Origin: Devosia sp.
Lineage (GTDB): Bacteria > Pseudomonadota > Alphaproteobacteria > Rhizobiales > Devosiaceae
Direction: 5' to 3'
NCBI RefSeq assembly: GCF_014860165.1
Contig: NZ_JACZKG010000052.1
Location: forward strand, 20,734 to 84,733
Length of the DNA stretch: 64,000 nt
In this document: positions 47,116-57,057 of the stretch, piece by piece
Position numbering within the stretch: position 1 is the stretch's first letter
Layout of the letters: every line of letters starts with the position of its first letter
Notes under the pieces: generated by a model
The model's input: the letters and a program-made list of their open reading frames with translations, nothing else
What the model was told of the DNA's origin: nothing
Databases searched by the model: none
Translations under genes and position numbers: made by a program

Positions 47116-48138
47116 CTAATGCGCGGCCGCCATCATGCAGATGGCCAGCAGCGCCCGCCTGAGCCCGGCTTCCGCCAAAGCGGGGCGCCGCCGGCTGTCG
47201 GCCGTAGCTTGCAGGATGCGCTCCGACGCGGTCGCCAGCGCACTGTCCGACCACAGCCGCAATTGCTGTTCGAGCGCCGAGACCCGCGAGAAATGCGGCT
47301 TGGGCCGCAGCCCATCCAGCACCATGCGCGGCGTCTTGCCGGCATCGACCTCGATGCGCCAGCGCCGCAGGTTGGCGAAATGTGTCGTGCACATAGCCAG
47401 CAGCCGCTGCGGATCGACCGCCGAGGATAGCGCCCGGTTCAGCGCCAGTTCCAGCTTCTCGGCATGGCCACCGCCGGTCGCGTCGAGAATTGCGTCGATG
47501 ACGAGCATCCCATTGTCAGCGCACAATAAAAGAACGTCCTCACGGGTCAACACCTTGCTTGACGCCGCGTAGAGACAGAGCTTCTCCAGCTCCCGGCGGG
47601 TGATCTCCCGGTCATTGCCCAGGATTTCACGCAGCGTCGCGACCACGTCGCCATCGATGCGGATGCCTTGCTGGTTGAAGACCTCGCGAATCAGCGCCTG
47701 CAGCGTTTCGTCGCTATCGGGATAACAGGGCAGGGCCCGGCCGAGCTTGGCAGCCTCCACCAGAGCACGCAGCGCATCCTTGGGCGCCAGGTTGCCGGCT
47801 TCGAGCACGATGGCGGCGCCGGCAGGATCGTCCCGCAACTCGGTCAGCGTCATTACCAGCGACTTGCCGGCGCCGCGCACGCGAACAATGCGTTTGCCGC
47901 CAAACAGCGACATGGTGCGTGCTTCCACTGCGAGAATGGATGGGTTGGCGTCGACCTCGGCGCCGTCGAGCGTCACGATGCTGGCCGATTCGGGGTCATT
48001 GCCGCTCAATTGACGGATCAGGCGCTGTGCCGTCTCGCGCACCAGACCGGCATCGGGACCATAGGCGAGGAAAATGCCCTCGCTGAGGTCCGGACGCGCC
48101 AGGAAGCGGGCAACTTCGTGTGCCTTGAGGGCCGTCAT
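47116..48138 (-). CDS. holA: DNA polymerase III delta subunit
   Basis: Clamp-loader subunit that opens the beta ring. The 340-residue protein starts [20 protein letters not shown]. It shows the family's IFLAYGPDAGLVRETAQRL (a degenerate P-loop region), TMSLFGGKRIVRVRGAGKS, FNQQGIRIDGDVVATLREIL and LEKLCLYAASSKVLTREDV. Its ATG overlaps the lptE stop by one base. Confidence 0.94.
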   Translation of the reverse strand: MTALKAHEVARFLARPDLSEGIFLAYGPDAGLVRETAQRLIRQLSGNDPESASIVTLDGAEVDANPSILAVEARTMSLFGGKRIVRVRGAGKSLVMTLTELRDDPAGAAIVLEAGNLAPKDALRALVEAAKLGRALPCYPDSDETLQALIREVFNQQGIRIDGDVVATLREILGNDREITRRELEKLCLYAASSKVLTREDVLLLCADNGMLVIDAILDATGGGHAEKLELALNRALSSAVDPQRLLAMCTTHFANLRRWRIEVDAGKTPRMVLDGLRPKPHFSRVSALEQQLRLWSDSALATASERILQATADSRRRPALAEAGLRRALLAICMMAAAH

Positions 48139-48644
48139 CAGCGGCTGAGCGAGGCCAGCATGGCCAGCCGCAGCGATTCGGCAGCGGCCTTGGCGGCGCG
48201 TTCGGCGGCTTCATTGCCGGCAGCGGTATCCGCCAGCACCTGGCCGCTGGTGGTGTATTGCGCACTGGCCTGTCGGGTGAAGGTGATCGGCGCCGCGTCG
48301 CTGCCGTCGCGACGGGTTACGGTGACCGAAGCCGTGACGGTCAAGCTGCTGAGCTTGTTGGGGTTGGCCGTTGCCGAGAGGCCGACGGCGCCAGACGACG
48401 CCGCGACAGTGACCGTGGCAAGCGGCGCGGTTGGCGCCACGGAGGAGCCGAAGCGCAAAGCCAGCTCCTGGTAGATGACCTGTTCCAGCCGGCTCGCGGG
48501 TTTGGCAAAGGCCAGGTCCAGCATGGGCTGGCTGGCCAGCGTGCCGCTATAGACCGGCGAAAAGCTGCACGCGCCCAGCGCGACTGCGGCACCCAGCAGG
48601 CTGCCGGCAAGAGCGATGGGGCGAACGAGCCTAAACAACGACAT
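48138..48644 (-). CDS. lptE: LPS assembly lipoprotein LptE
   Basis: A 168-residue outer-membrane lipoprotein partner of LptD. A lipoprotein signal runs to [18 protein letters not shown], with the lipobox Cys in L-G-A-C. The mature domain is beta-strand rich ([20 protein letters not shown]) and ends with a helix ([20 protein letters not shown]). ATG 48644 lies inside the 3' end of leuS, 14 bases overlapped. The leuS-lptE-holA order is typical of Rhizobiales. Confidence 0.88.
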   Translation of the reverse strand: MSLFRLVRPIALAGSLLGAAVALGACSFSPVYSGTLASQPMLDLAFAKPASRLEQVIYQELALRFGSSVAPTAPLATVTVAASSGAVGLSATANPNKLSSLTVTASVTVTRRDGSDAAPITFTRQASAQYTTSGQVLADTAAGNEAAERAAKAAAESLRLAMLASLSR

Positions 48645-51246
48645 TGACGATCCTGTCCGGGACGATGACGACTTTCTTGGGCGCCTGGCCATTCAGAATG
48701 CGGACTATCTCGTCCATTGACAAGACTTGGCTCTCGACCTCGGTTGCCGGCGTGCCCTTGGCCACGGTGATCTCGCCGCGGCGCTTGCCGTTGACCTGAA
48801 TGGGCATGGTCACGGTGTTGTCCACCAGCAGCGCCGGATCGACCGGCGGCCATGGCGCATCGGCCACCAGGCCCGGCTTGCCGAGCGCCTCCCAGCAGGT
48901 TTCGGCCAGGTGCGGCATCATCGGGGCCAGCAGCTGGACAAGTCGCTCCACGCCCTCCTGCAGCGCGCCGATACGGGCTGTGGGGGCTTCGGCCACCAGG
49001 CCAGCCGAACGCACCAGCGCATTGGTCAGCTCATAGATCTGCGCCACTGCGCGATTGAAGCGCAGGCCCTCGATATCGCCACCGACATTGTGCACCGCAC
49101 GATGCACGATCTTGCGCAGGGCCCTGGCCTCATCGTCATCGGAAGTGCGAACAGTCTCCGGAGACTGTTTCGCGAACTCGATCGTCTCGCCGACCAGCCG
49201 CCAGATGCGCTGCTGGAAGCGGCTGGCGCCTTCGACGCCGGCCTCGGTCCATTGCACGTCGCGTTCGGGCGGGGAGTCCGACAGCATGAACCAGCGCGCC
49301 GTATCGGCGCCATAGGTGGCGACGATCTCATCGGGGTCGACCACGTTCTTCTTGGACTTGCTCATCTTTTCGACCGAACCGATGGCAATCGGCTCACCCG
49401 AGTGGATATGGCGAGCGCGGCGCAACTCGCCAGTGGTTTCCAGCAGCACTTCGGTGGGCGGCACCCAGTCGCCTGACGGCGACTTATAGGTCTCGTGCGT
49501 CACCATGCCCTGGGTGAACAGGCCCTTGAACGGCTCGCTGAGCCCCACATGCCCAGTCGCCTTCATGGCGCGGGTGAAATAGCGCGAATAGAGCAGGTGC
49601 AGGATCGCGTGCTCGACACCGCCGATATACTGATCCACCGGCAGCCAGCGGTTGGCCACTTCAGGAATGGTGGGCGTATCGGCATCGGGCGCGGTGAAGC
49701 GGGCAAAGTACCAGGACGAATCGACGAAGGTGTCCATGGTGTCCGTCTCGCGGCGGGCCGAGGCGCCACACTGCGGGCAGTTGACATGCTTCCAGGTCGG
49801 ATGGTGGTCCAGCGCATTGCCGGGCTTGTCGAAGCTCACATCCTCGGGCAGCACCACGGGCAGGTCCTTCTTGGGCACCGGAATGGTGCCGCAGACCTCG
49901 CAATGGATCACCGGGATGGGGCAGCCCCAATAGCGCTGCCGCGACACGCCCCAGTCACGCAGGCGATAGTTGACCTCGACCTTGCCCTGCGGCTTGCCAT
50001 CGACGGTCCGGTCGGCGAAATGGGCGGCAGCGGCCTTCTTGGCCTCGGCAATGCCCAGCCCGTCGAGAAAACCGGAATTGAAGATCACGCCGTCATCGGT
50101 AAAGGCCTCGTTCGCCACGGCAAAGCCCGCATCTGCGTCGGCCGGCCGTACCACCGGCAAGACCGGCAGATCATATTTGCGGGCGAAGTCCAGATCGCGC
50201 TGGTCATGGGCCGGGCAGCCGAAAATGGCGCCGGTGCCATAGTCCATCAGCACGAAATTGGCGACATAGACCGGCAGCGTGGCTCCCTCGACCACCGGAT
50301 GCTTCACGTGCAGCCCGGTGAAAACACCCTTCTTCTCGGCCTTTTCCAGCGTTTCGGTGGCGGTGCCCTGGCGGTGGCACTCGGCGATGAATTCGGCCAG
50401 TTCAGGGTTGCTGGCCGCCAGTTCAGTGGTCAACGGATGATCGGGCGACAAAGCGATGAACGAGGCGCCGAAGATCGTGTCCGGCCGGGTGGTGAACACT
50501 TCGACGCTGGTGGCAGCCGTGGCATTGCCGGGCACCATTTCGAACAGCAGGCGCAGGCCTTCGGACTTGCCGATCCAGTTGCGCTGCATGGTGCGCACCT
50601 TCTCTGGCCAGTCGGTCAGCCCGTCCAGGGCCTCGAGCAGTTCCTCCGCCATGTCGGATATCTTGAAGAACCACTGGGTCAGCTCGCGCTGCTCCACCAC
50701 GGCGCCCGAGCGCCAGCCGCGGCCGTCGATAACCTGCTCATTGGCCAGCACGGTCATGTCGACAGGGTCCCAGTTGACCTTGGACTGCTTGCGGGTGACC
50801 AGGCCTGCCGCCATCATGTCGATGAACATGGCCTGCTGGTGCCTGTAATATTCCGGTTCGCAGGTGGCGATTTCGCGGGTCCAGTCGATGGCCAGGCCCA
50901 TGGACTTGAGCTGGGCCTTCATGGCGGCGATGTTCTGGCGCGTCCAGGTGCCCGGATGGGTCTTGCGCTCGATGGCGGCATTCTCGGCCGGCAGGCCGAA
51001 GGCGTCCCAGCCCATGGGGTGCAGCACATTCTTGCCCCGAGCGCGCTGGTAGCGGGCCACCACGTCGCCCATGGAATAGTTGCGCACATGGCCCATATGG
51101 ATGCGGCCGGACGGATAGGGGAACATTTCGAGGACGTAATAGGGCTCGCGCGGGTCATCGTTGGCGCTGACGAAGCTCTTGGCGTCGTCCCAGACCTTCT
51201 GCCACTTGGGTTCCATTTCGCGCGGATTGTAGCGTTCGCCGCTCAC
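48631..51246 (-). CDS. leuS: Leucyl-tRNA synthetase
   Basis: The 871-residue class Ia enzyme has the HIGH-type motif [19 protein letters not shown], the KMSKS motif [16 protein letters not shown], an editing domain ([20 protein letters not shown]), and a zinc/insertion module with [16 protein letters not shown] and NCPQCGAS. The C-terminal anticodon and VDKI-like regions are complete. Length fits the family. Confidence 0.98.
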   Translation of the reverse strand: MSGERYNPREMEPKWQKVWDDAKSFVSANDDPREPYYVLEMFPYPSGRIHMGHVRNYSMGDVVARYQRARGKNVLHPMGWDAFGLPAENAAIERKTHPGTWTRQNIAAMKAQLKSMGLAIDWTREIATCEPEYYRHQQAMFIDMMAAGLVTRKQSKVNWDPVDMTVLANEQVIDGRGWRSGAVVEQRELTQWFFKISDMAEELLEALDGLTDWPEKVRTMQRNWIGKSEGLRLLFEMVPGNATAATSVEVFTTRPDTIFGASFIALSPDHPLTTELAASNPELAEFIAECHRQGTATETLEKAEKKGVFTGLHVKHPVVEGATLPVYVANFVLMDYGTGAIFGCPAHDQRDLDFARKYDLPVLPVVRPADADAGFAVANEAFTDDGVIFNSGFLDGLGIAEAKKAAAAHFADRTVDGKPQGKVEVNYRLRDWGVSRQRYWGCPIPVIHCEVCGTIPVPKKDLPVVLPEDVSFDKPGNALDHHPTWKHVNCPQCGASARRETDTMDTFVDSSWYFARFTAPDADTPTIPEVANRWLPVDQYIGGVEHAILHLLYSRYFTRAMKATGHVGLSEPFKGLFTQGMVTHETYKSPSGDWVPPTEVLLETTGELRRARHIHSGEPIAIGSVEKMSKSKKNVVDPDEIVATYGADTARWFMLSDSPPERDVQWTEAGVEGASRFQQRIWRLVGETIEFAKQSPETVRTSDDDEARALRKIVHRAVHNVGGDIEGLRFNRAVAQIYELTNALVRSAGLVAEAPTARIGALQEGVERLVQLLAPMMPHLAETCWEALGKPGLVADAPWPPVDPALLVDNTVTMPIQVNGKRRGEITVAKGTPATEVESQVLSMDEIVRILNGQAPKKVVIVPDRIVNVVV

Positions 51247-51376
51247 TGGTTTCGTCCTTGGATGATCTGTTGCAGGCGCGGCGTAAAGTCCGGCACGGCT
51301 TGCGTTTGGGAGGGATTTTGGCTACCGGACCATCACCAGAAATACCCTTCAAGGTCAACAGGAACAGGGCGAAAGC

Positions 51377-52063
51377 ATGGATGCCGATGCCGCCAGCAAT
51401 CTCGCCGCCATAAGAGATCGCATCGCCAGGGCGCAGGCACGTTTCGGCCCGCCGCCCGCCGCGGTGACGCTGGTCGCGGTGTCCAAGACCTTTCCGGCCG
51501 AGGCGATCGAGCCGTTTCTGGCTGCCGGGCAGCGGGTGTTCGGGGAAAACCGGGTGCAGGAGGCCAAGGACAAGTGGCCGGGCCTGCGCCAGCTTTATCC
51601 CGATATCGAACTGCATCTGATCGGACCGCTGCAGACCAACAAGGCGCGCGAGGCGGTGGCGCTGTTCGACGTCATCGAAACAGTGGATCGCGAGAAACTT
51701 GCCAGCATTCTCGCGGCAGAAATGGCGCGTGCCGGCCGCATTCTGCCCTGCTTCGTGCAGGTCAATATCGGGCTCGAGGAGCAGAAGGCGGGTATCGCCC
51801 CCGCCGAGACCGTGGCATTCGTCGAGCGTTGCCGGAGCGTGCATGGCCTCGATATTGTCGGCCTCATGTGCATTCCCCCCGATGGCGTGCCGCCGGGCCC
51901 CTATTTCGCGCATCTTGCCACGCTGGGTCGTGCGGCTGGCGTCGCGCAGCTCTCGATGGGGATGAGCGGCGATTTCGAGATCGGCATCGCGATGGGGGCC
52001 ACGCATATCCGCGTCGGCTCGGCGCTGTTCGGCCATCGGCCGCCTGTTGCCACCGGGTTTTAG
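51377..52063 (+). CDS. YggS/PROSC family PLP-binding protein
   Basis: A 228-residue PLP homeostasis protein. It has VTLVAVSKTFPAEAIEPFLA with the PLP Lys, VFGENRVQEAKDKW, LHLIGPLQTNKAREAVALFD, QVNIGLEEQKAGI, GLMCIPPDG, LSMGMSGDFEIGIAMGATHI and RVGSALFG. All of these are family signatures. It is divergent from leuS. Confidence 0.95.
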   Translation: MDADAASNLAAIRDRIARAQARFGPPPAAVTLVAVSKTFPAEAIEPFLAAGQRVFGENRVQEAKDKWPGLRQLYPDIELHLIGPLQTNKAREAVALFDVIETVDREKLASILAAEMARAGRILPCFVQVNIGLEEQKAGIAPAETVAFVERCRSVHGLDIVGLMCIPPDGVPPGPYFAHLATLGRAAGVAQLSMGMSGDFEIGIAMGATHIRVGSALFGHRPPVATGF

Positions 52064-52225
52064 GTTGCACCGGAAGCAATTGCTGCGCCCTCGAGCGGCC
52101 AACTGCAACTTCTCAGCCCCACACTCGTTGCTTCAGAGTGTAACGCCGATGTGATTGGCTGGCCGAAAACCCGTCGCAATATTGTGACGATTGGCGGGGT
52201 CGACGCGAAAAGTCCGGAGAAAACA

Positions 52226-52909
52226 ATGAACAAGCGACGTATCCTGCTGGTGGACGACGACGCTGATCTGCGCCAGACGCTGGTCGAACAGCTCGAAGCG
52301 CAACGCGAATTCGAGGTCATGCAGGCCGGGACCGCCAATGATGCGCTCAAGGCGACGCGCGAGAACAATGTCGACCTGATGATTCTGGATGTCGGGCTGC
52401 CCGACATGGATGGGCGCGAGGCAGTCAAGGTGTTGCGCAGCGAGGGCTATAAGAGCCCCATCCTGATGCTGACCGGACACGATACCGATGCCGACCAGAT
52501 CCGCGGCCTCGATTCGGGCGCCAATGACTATCTCACCAAGCCATTCCGCTTTCCGGTGCTGCTGGCGCGCATCAATGCGGCTCTGCGCCAGCATGACCAG
52601 AGCGAGGACGTGGTGTTCACCATCGGCCAATACAGCTTCCAGCCTTCGGCCAAGCTGCTGGAGGCCAATGATGGCGGCAAGGTGCGGCTGACCGACAAGG
52701 AAACCTCCATTCTCAAGTATCTCTACCGGCAGGGCCCCAAGACCATTACGCGGGACGTGCTGCTCAAGGAGGTCTGGGGCTACAATAACCGGGTCACCAC
52801 GCATACGCTCGAGACCCATATTTACCGGCTGCGCCAGAAGATCGAGCGCGACCCGTCCAATGCGCGGCTGCTGGTGACGGAAGACGGTGGCTATCGGCTG
52901 GTGCCCTGA
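52226..52909 (+). CDS. cenR: CenR-type OmpR-family response regulator
   Basis: The 227-residue protein begins MNKRRILLVDDDADLRQTL and carries a receiver domain with the phospho-acceptor Asp in LMILDVGLPDMDGREAVKVL and Lys in NDYLTKPFRF. It ends with an OmpR winged helix (VRLTDKETSILKYLYRQG, VWGYNNRVTTHTLETHIYRL, QKIERDPSNARLLVTEDGGY). The near-identity of these segments to alphaproteobacterial CenR, an essential cell-envelope regulator, supports the name. No kinase is adjacent. ATG 52226 follows GGAGAAAAC. Confidence 0.88.
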   Translation: MNKRRILLVDDDADLRQTLVEQLEAQREFEVMQAGTANDALKATRENNVDLMILDVGLPDMDGREAVKVLRSEGYKSPILMLTGHDTDADQIRGLDSGANDYLTKPFRFPVLLARINAALRQHDQSEDVVFTIGQYSFQPSAKLLEANDGGKVRLTDKETSILKYLYRQGPKTITRDVLLKEVWGYNNRVTTHTLETHIYRLRQKIERDPSNARLLVTEDGGYRLVP

Positions 52910-52915
52910 GGGCGA

Positions 52916-52958
52916 CATGCACTGGTCCGAAAACCGGTTTCCACTTTTCGGGTGCATG
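52916..52958. repeat. Palindromic repeat of the rhizobial type
   Basis: CATGCAC at 52916-52922 and GTGCATG at 52952-52958 are exact inverted ends, with TCCGAAAA and TTTTCGG as inner arms. This resembles the very common Hyphomicrobiales palindrome with a CCGAAAA/TTTTCGG core. It is just after the cenR stop. Confidence 0.65.
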
Positions 52959-53067
52959 CCGTAAAGCCGTGGACCGCCACAAAATCCGGTACAAAGCTCG
53001 TCAAAATGCCCTATAGGATGAGGCGGCTCCGCTCCCGGCGGGGCCGCTTGCGCATCCGGATGGGTTC

Positions 53068-53532
53068 ATGATCAGGGACGATGCGGCTGAGGCGCTGGCC
53101 CAGGCCGAATTCTTCGATATCTGCGACGACGAGCAGCGGCGCATGCTGGCCTTTGCCGGCGACATCAGGCATTTCGATCCCGATGCGGTGCTCTACAAGG
53201 CCGGTGACATGCCAATGGGCGCGTTCGTGCTGGTCGAGGGTACGCTCAAGGCCAAGCCCGAAGGGCCGGGCGCCGGCAAGCCCTATGCGATTTCCGAGCC
53301 GGGCAGCGTGGTTTCCGCCATGGCGCTGATCCTTGCCAAGCCGCGCCCGGTGACCATCACCGCCGTCACCGACACGCAGACGCTGTTCGTGCCGCGGACG
53401 GCTTTCCTCAAGCTGGTGCAGCAATCGCCCGAACTGGCGCAACGCGCGGTGGCGCGGGTCGAGCGGGACCTGGGCAATTATCTGGGCGCGCTGGAACCGG
53501 TGCGGCGGAAGATGAAGGGTGGGCAGGGCTGA
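53068..53532 (+). CDS. Cyclic-nucleotide-binding domain protein without DNA-binding domain
   Basis: A 154-residue CRP-type sensor domain, FFDICDDEQRRMLAFAGDIR followed by AVLYKAGDMPMGAFVLVEGT and EPGSVVSAMALILAKPRPVT. It then has TLFVPRTAFLKLVQQSPELA and a long helix. The usual C-terminal helix-turn-helix is missing. Such stand-alone CNB proteins probably act through protein contacts. Its ligand cannot be read from the sequence, since the phosphate-binding Arg/Ser pair of CRP is not obvious. Confidence 0.82.
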   Translation: MIRDDAAEALAQAEFFDICDDEQRRMLAFAGDIRHFDPDAVLYKAGDMPMGAFVLVEGTLKAKPEGPGAGKPYAISEPGSVVSAMALILAKPRPVTITAVTDTQTLFVPRTAFLKLVQQSPELAQRAVARVERDLGNYLGALEPVRRKMKGGQG

Positions 53533-53605
53533 GGTTCGTCTCGCCCATCCACCAGCCGCGACACCCCCGGGCTTGTGGTGAGGCCGGGAGAAAGAACCGG
53601 CTCCC

Positions 53606-54418
53606 TCACACCCCCGCGAACTTCGCGATGACAGGCACGTGGTCGCTCGGTTGCGGGGCGTAGCCGCGGAAGGCCTTGACGATTTCGGTGCCGATGCAGT
53701 GCTCGGCGACATCAGCCGTGGCCCAGATATGGTCGAGCCGGCGGCCCTTGTTGGCCAGTTCCCAATTGGCGCTGCGATAGCTCCACCAGGAATAGAGTTT
53801 CTGGTCATAGGGCACATGCTTGCGCACCAGGTCGGTCCAGCCATGGCCGCCATTGAGGATGGCGTTGAGCGCCTCGGTCTCGACGGGTGTGTGGCTGACG
53901 ATCTTGAGCAGCTGCTTGTGGCTCCAGACGTCGTTTTCGTGCGGGGCGATGTTGAAATCGCCGGCAATCAGGTGCCCGCGCTGGAACATGGGCTCGGCGA
54001 ACCAGCTGGTCAGCTCGCTCAAAAAGCCTAGCTTGTGCTTGAATTTGGGGTTGATCTCGGGGTCGGGCTCGTCGCCGCCGGCCGGGATATAGAAATCATG
54101 CAGCGTCACCGGGCCGTGGCCGAAATCGGTCAGCGCCGAGACGTGGCGCGATTCGGGGATGTCGCAGAACATCCGGCTCGAGACGTCGGTCAGCGGAAAC
54201 TTCGAGACGATGGCGACGCCGTGATAGCCCTTCTGCCCATGCACGGCCATATGCGGATAGCCGGCATCGCGGAAGGCGTTGCGCGGGAACTGGTCGTCCA
54301 GGCACTTGATCTCCTGGAACATGATCACGTCGGGCGCATGCTGCGCGATGAAATCGAGCACCATGGGCAGACGCAGGCGGATCGAATTGATGTTCCAGGT
54401 GACGATCGAGACGGGCAT
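53606..54418 (-). CDS. xth: Exodeoxyribonuclease III
   Basis: AP endonuclease of base-excision repair. The 270-residue protein has SIVTWNINSIRLRLPMVLDF, VIMFQEIKCLDDQFP with the metal-ligand Glu, YHGVAIVSKFPLTDV, the LIAGDFNIAPHENDVW loop, and the C-terminal GRRLDHIWATADVAEH and PSDHVPVIAKF with the catalytic His. Length is typical. Confidence 0.95.
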   Translation of the reverse strand: MPVSIVTWNINSIRLRLPMVLDFIAQHAPDVIMFQEIKCLDDQFPRNAFRDAGYPHMAVHGQKGYHGVAIVSKFPLTDVSSRMFCDIPESRHVSALTDFGHGPVTLHDFYIPAGGDEPDPEINPKFKHKLGFLSELTSWFAEPMFQRGHLIAGDFNIAPHENDVWSHKQLLKIVSHTPVETEALNAILNGGHGWTDLVRKHVPYDQKLYSWWSYRSANWELANKGRRLDHIWATADVAEHCIGTEIVKAFRGYAPQPSDHVPVIAKFAGV

Positions 54419-54518
54419 GGGAGACTCGCGGGCGCGGCGGGAGGCTTCTTATTGCGGAGGCGATGGGGGAGGACAAGCCGGAAATGGCGGCGTTCGCGAC
54501 GCTGGCCACATGCTCGAT

Positions 54519-54604
54519 CGTCACCCTCGGGCTCGACCCGAGGGCACCGTACAAACTAGACACTCCGCAAGTGTAGAGCCCTCGGGTCAAGCCCGAGGGT
54601 GACG
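54519..54604. repeat. Palindromic repeat, family A copy 2
   Basis: CGTCACCCTCGGG... and ...CCCGAGGGTGACG modules as in 21062-21148, with a different central spacer. The hairpin arms CCCTCGGG and CCCGAGGG are conserved in both copies. Confidence 0.8.
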
Positions 54605-54715
54605 GCCGGTGGGCTGGCGACAGAATGCCCCGTATTGTGTGCGACGGCCGTCACCACTTCGGATTGTCCGCTGCAAATCGTTCGATGGCAGCGATTTGTC
54701 CTTCGGCCAGCTCGA

Positions 54716-54731
54716 AGTTTCACGTGAATCC
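54716..54731. promoter_or_regulatory. Hybrid parS-like site (GTTTCACGTGAATC)
   Basis: AGTTTCACGTGAATCC lies between xth and rplS, with the same hybrid arm structure as the sites at 3007, 10059, 21013 and 39948. Confidence 0.5.
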
Positions 54732-54747
54732 ATGACTTCCTCCAACG

Positions 54748-54779
54748 AAAAAGCCCGGCCACCTTGCGGGGGCCGGGCT
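54748..54779 (-). terminator. Rho-independent terminator after rplS
   Basis: On the minus strand AGCCCGGCC (54779-54771) pairs with GGCCGGGCT (54760-54752), followed by a run of T (AAAAA on the plus strand, 54748-54752). Confidence 0.85.
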
Positions 54780-54819
54780 CTGAATTTGGTTCAGGCAGGG
54801 GCGGGTATGGGAACCCGGC

Positions 54820-55377
54820 TTACTCTGCCTTGGGTGCTTCTTCAGCGGCTGCAGCAGCAGCGGCCTCGGCGGCCTTGGCAGCGGCAGCGGCTTCAGCATC
54901 CTTGGCAGCCTGTTCAGCGGCAAAGGCCTCGGCAGCGGCGATCTTTTCGGCTTCGCGGGCTTCGCGTGCGGCCTGGGCGGCCGTGCGCTCGCCGGCTTCG
55001 ATCTTCTTGGTGCGCGAATTGGTCGATTCGAAAATGCGGGCCGATTTACCGCGACGATCGCGCAGGTAGTACAGCTTGGCGCGACGGACCTTGCCGCGCT
55101 TGAGGACTTCGATGGAGGCCACGTTCGGGGAATAGAGCGGGAATACGCGTTCCACGCCTTCGCCGTAGGAAATCTTGCGCACGGTGAAGGAAGAGGTGAT
55201 GCCGCCGCCGTTCATGGCAATGACGACGCCTTCATAGGCCTGCAGGCGTTCCTTGTCGCCTTCACGGATCTTGACCCACACCTTGATGGTGTCGCCATGG
55301 GTGAATTCGGGAAGCTCGCGCTTGGCCGAGAGAGCCGCGACCTGCTCGGCCTCGATCTGCTGGATGATATTGGTCAT
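54820..55377 (-). CDS. rplS: 50S ribosomal protein L19 with extended C-terminus
   Basis: The first ~120 residues are L19 ([78 protein letters not shown]). Residues ~130-185 are a low-complexity Ala/Glu tail ([36 protein letters not shown]), longer than in E. coli L19 (115 residues). Such tails occur in Alphaproteobacteria. A 346-base leader region precedes it. Confidence 0.95.
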   Translation of the reverse strand: MTNIIQQIEAEQVAALSAKRELPEFTHGDTIKVWVKIREGDKERLQAYEGVVIAMNGGGITSSFTVRKISYGEGVERVFPLYSPNVASIEVLKRGKVRRAKLYYLRDRRGKSARIFESTNSRTKKIEAGERTAAQAAREAREAEKIAAAEAFAAEQAAKDAEAAAAAKAAEAAAAAAAEEAPKAE

Positions 55378-55723
55378 GTCGATTCCGTTCTGAATCTTTT
55401 CAAAGGAGCGTTTATCGGGCCTTTCGGCTCGTCGCCCGGTCTTGGTTGGTAACGGAGGTTTTTCGTCTTTTTATTGATGCGCCACGGGTCCGATTAGCCC
55501 AGCAACGCGGATAGTGGCGCGGCTATAGGGGAAAAAGCGCCGGGAGTCTAGGGTTTGCGTGTCATCAGACTATCAAAGGCCCTTTGCCGACGCTCCCAGC
55601 ACAGGGTCATTCCCGCGTAAGCGGGAATCTCCATTTCTCCTGCGCTATCGCAAAACAGAGATTCCCGCCTTCCCGGGAATGACGCGGTGGGGAGAGTAGG
55701 CCCATGGTAGGAGGTTGTGTGGC
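55378..55723. other. Gene-free region between rplS and trmD
   Basis: 346 bases without a gene. It holds the family B repeat at 55606-55683 and a T-rich stretch near 55457-55480. The transcript upstream of rplS includes AAGGAG-like and GC hairpin segments, but I cannot name a regulatory element. Confidence 0.65.
55606..55683. repeat. Palindromic repeat, family B-like copy 3
   Basis: GTCATTCCCGCGTAAGCGGG opens and CCCGCCTTCCCGGGAATGAC closes. The GTCATTC/GAATGAC ends and paired hairpins match the layout of family B, with a different stem sequence. Confidence 0.75.
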
Positions 55724-56407
55724 CTATTTCTTCAACAGGTCCGGCCGCCGCGCCGCTGTCAGCGCCTGGCTCTGCTCGGCGCGCCACCGGGCGATCCTGC
55801 CATGGTCGCCCGACGTCAGCACCGCCGGGATCTCGGTGCCTTCAAAGCTCTGCGGGCGGGTATATTGCGGATATTCGAGCAGGCCGTTCTCAAAACTCTC
55901 GTCGGCATGGCTGTCGGCGCTGCCCAGGACGCCCGGGATCAGCCTCACCACCGCCTCGAGCAGCACCATGGCGGCCACTTCGCCGCCAGCCAGCACATAG
56001 TCGCCGATGGAGATTTCCTCGAGGCCCCTGTTGTCGATGACGCGCTGGTCGATGCCCTCGAAGCGGCCGCAGACGATGACGGCGCCTGGGCCTTCAGCGA
56101 GTTCATGGGCGCGGGCCTGGGTCAGCGGGGCGCCGCGCGGGGACATCAGGAGGCGCGGGCGCGGATCGCCCGCGGGCGAGACGGTGTCGATGGCTTTGGC
56201 GAGGATATCGGGCTTGAGCACCATGCCGGCGCCGCCGCCCGAGGGCGTATCGTCGACCGTGCGGTGACGGTCGGTGCTGAAATCGCGCAGCTGGACGGCC
56301 TCAAGCGACCACAGGCTGTCGGCCAGGCCACGCCCCAGTACTGATGCGCCCAGCGGGCCCGGAAACAGCTCGGGAAACAGTGTGATGATGGTGGCGGAAA
56401 AGCTCAA
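55724..56407 (-). CDS. trmD: tRNA (guanine-37-N1) methyltransferase
   Basis: The 227-residue SPOUT enzyme has [91 protein letters not shown] and [20 protein letters not shown]. Its ATG overlaps the rimM stop by four bases. Confidence 0.97.
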   Translation of the reverse strand: MSFSATIITLFPELFPGPLGASVLGRGLADSLWSLEAVQLRDFSTDRHRTVDDTPSGGGAGMVLKPDILAKAIDTVSPAGDPRPRLLMSPRGAPLTQARAHELAEGPGAVIVCGRFEGIDQRVIDNRGLEEISIGDYVLAGGEVAAMVLLEAVVRLIPGVLGSADSHADESFENGLLEYPQYTRPQSFEGTEIPAVLTSGDHGRIARWRAEQSQALTAARRPDLLKK

Positions 56408-56940
56408 TCGGGCTCTTCCTCGCCCTCGGGCGCATCCATGGGCACCACGATGGTGAGAAAGCCCCCGGCAATGTCGACATGAGGCACCACGGCCCGGGTG
56501 AAGGGGTAGAGAAAGGTATCCCCGCTTTGTGGATCGCGGACCTCGATCAGGTCGCCGGCGCCAAAATTGGGCACGGCCGAGACCTTGCCGATGGTCACGC
56601 CGCTTTCGAGCCGGGCATCCAGGCCAATCAGGTCGGCATGGTAGAAATCGTCTTCGTCCTCGGTCTCGGGCAGTTTCTCGCGGTCGATATAGAGGCTCAC
56701 GCCGTTGAGCTGCTCGGCGGCCGTGCGATCGGAAATGCCCTTGATGTGAGCGATGACCACATTCTTTTGCAGCCGAACCTTGGTCAGGGTGATGGTGAGG
56801 CCGGGCCGGTCGGTCTCCAGCGGGCCATAACTGCCGATGGCCTCGGGGTCCTGGGTGTGGGTGGCGATGCGCACCTGACCCTTGATGCCATGGGCCGCGC
56901 CGATCTGGCCCAGAAAAATCTTGTTTGCCTTGCTGTCCAT
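56404..56940 (-). CDS. rimM: 16S rRNA processing protein RimM
   Basis: The 178-residue protein has the RimM N-domain [20 protein letters not shown] and [20 protein letters not shown], and the PRC-barrel [25 protein letters not shown] and [18 protein letters not shown]. It helps assemble the 30S head. It is the first gene before trmD. rpsP, often next to it, is not in this window. Confidence 0.95.
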   Translation of the reverse strand: MDSKANKIFLGQIGAAHGIKGQVRIATHTQDPEAIGSYGPLETDRPGLTITLTKVRLQKNVVIAHIKGISDRTAAEQLNGVSLYIDREKLPETEDEDDFYHADLIGLDARLESGVTIGKVSAVPNFGAGDLIEVRDPQSGDTFLYPFTRAVVPHVDIAGGFLTIVVPMDAPEGEEEPD

Positions 56941-57057
56941 GCTCGCTCCGCCAGCTTTGACAGCGTCTTAGCAGGCGACGGTCACGTTGGGAATTGTTGC
57001 GGAACCAAGCAGGACAGGCGACACTTGTGCAAGCAAGAGCAAACGGGAGCCGCGCTT

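Larger units (their letters stand above)
54419..54819. other. Gene-free region between xth and rplS
   Basis: 401 bases without a convincing gene. It holds a family A palindromic repeat (54519-54604), a hybrid parS-like site (54716-54731) and the rplS terminator (54748-54779). It probably also holds the xth promoter near 54419, where I see no clear consensus. Confidence 0.7.

Noticed and set aside
50301..50314. GCTTCACGTGCAGC in leuS as a parS
   Set aside because: The left half fits but the right arm is GTGCAG. Likely chance within coding sequence.
49495..52143. 882-codon plus-strand open frame across leuS
   Set aside because: Antisense to leuS for most of its length, then runs out of frame through the YggS-type gene. 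No recognisable domain.
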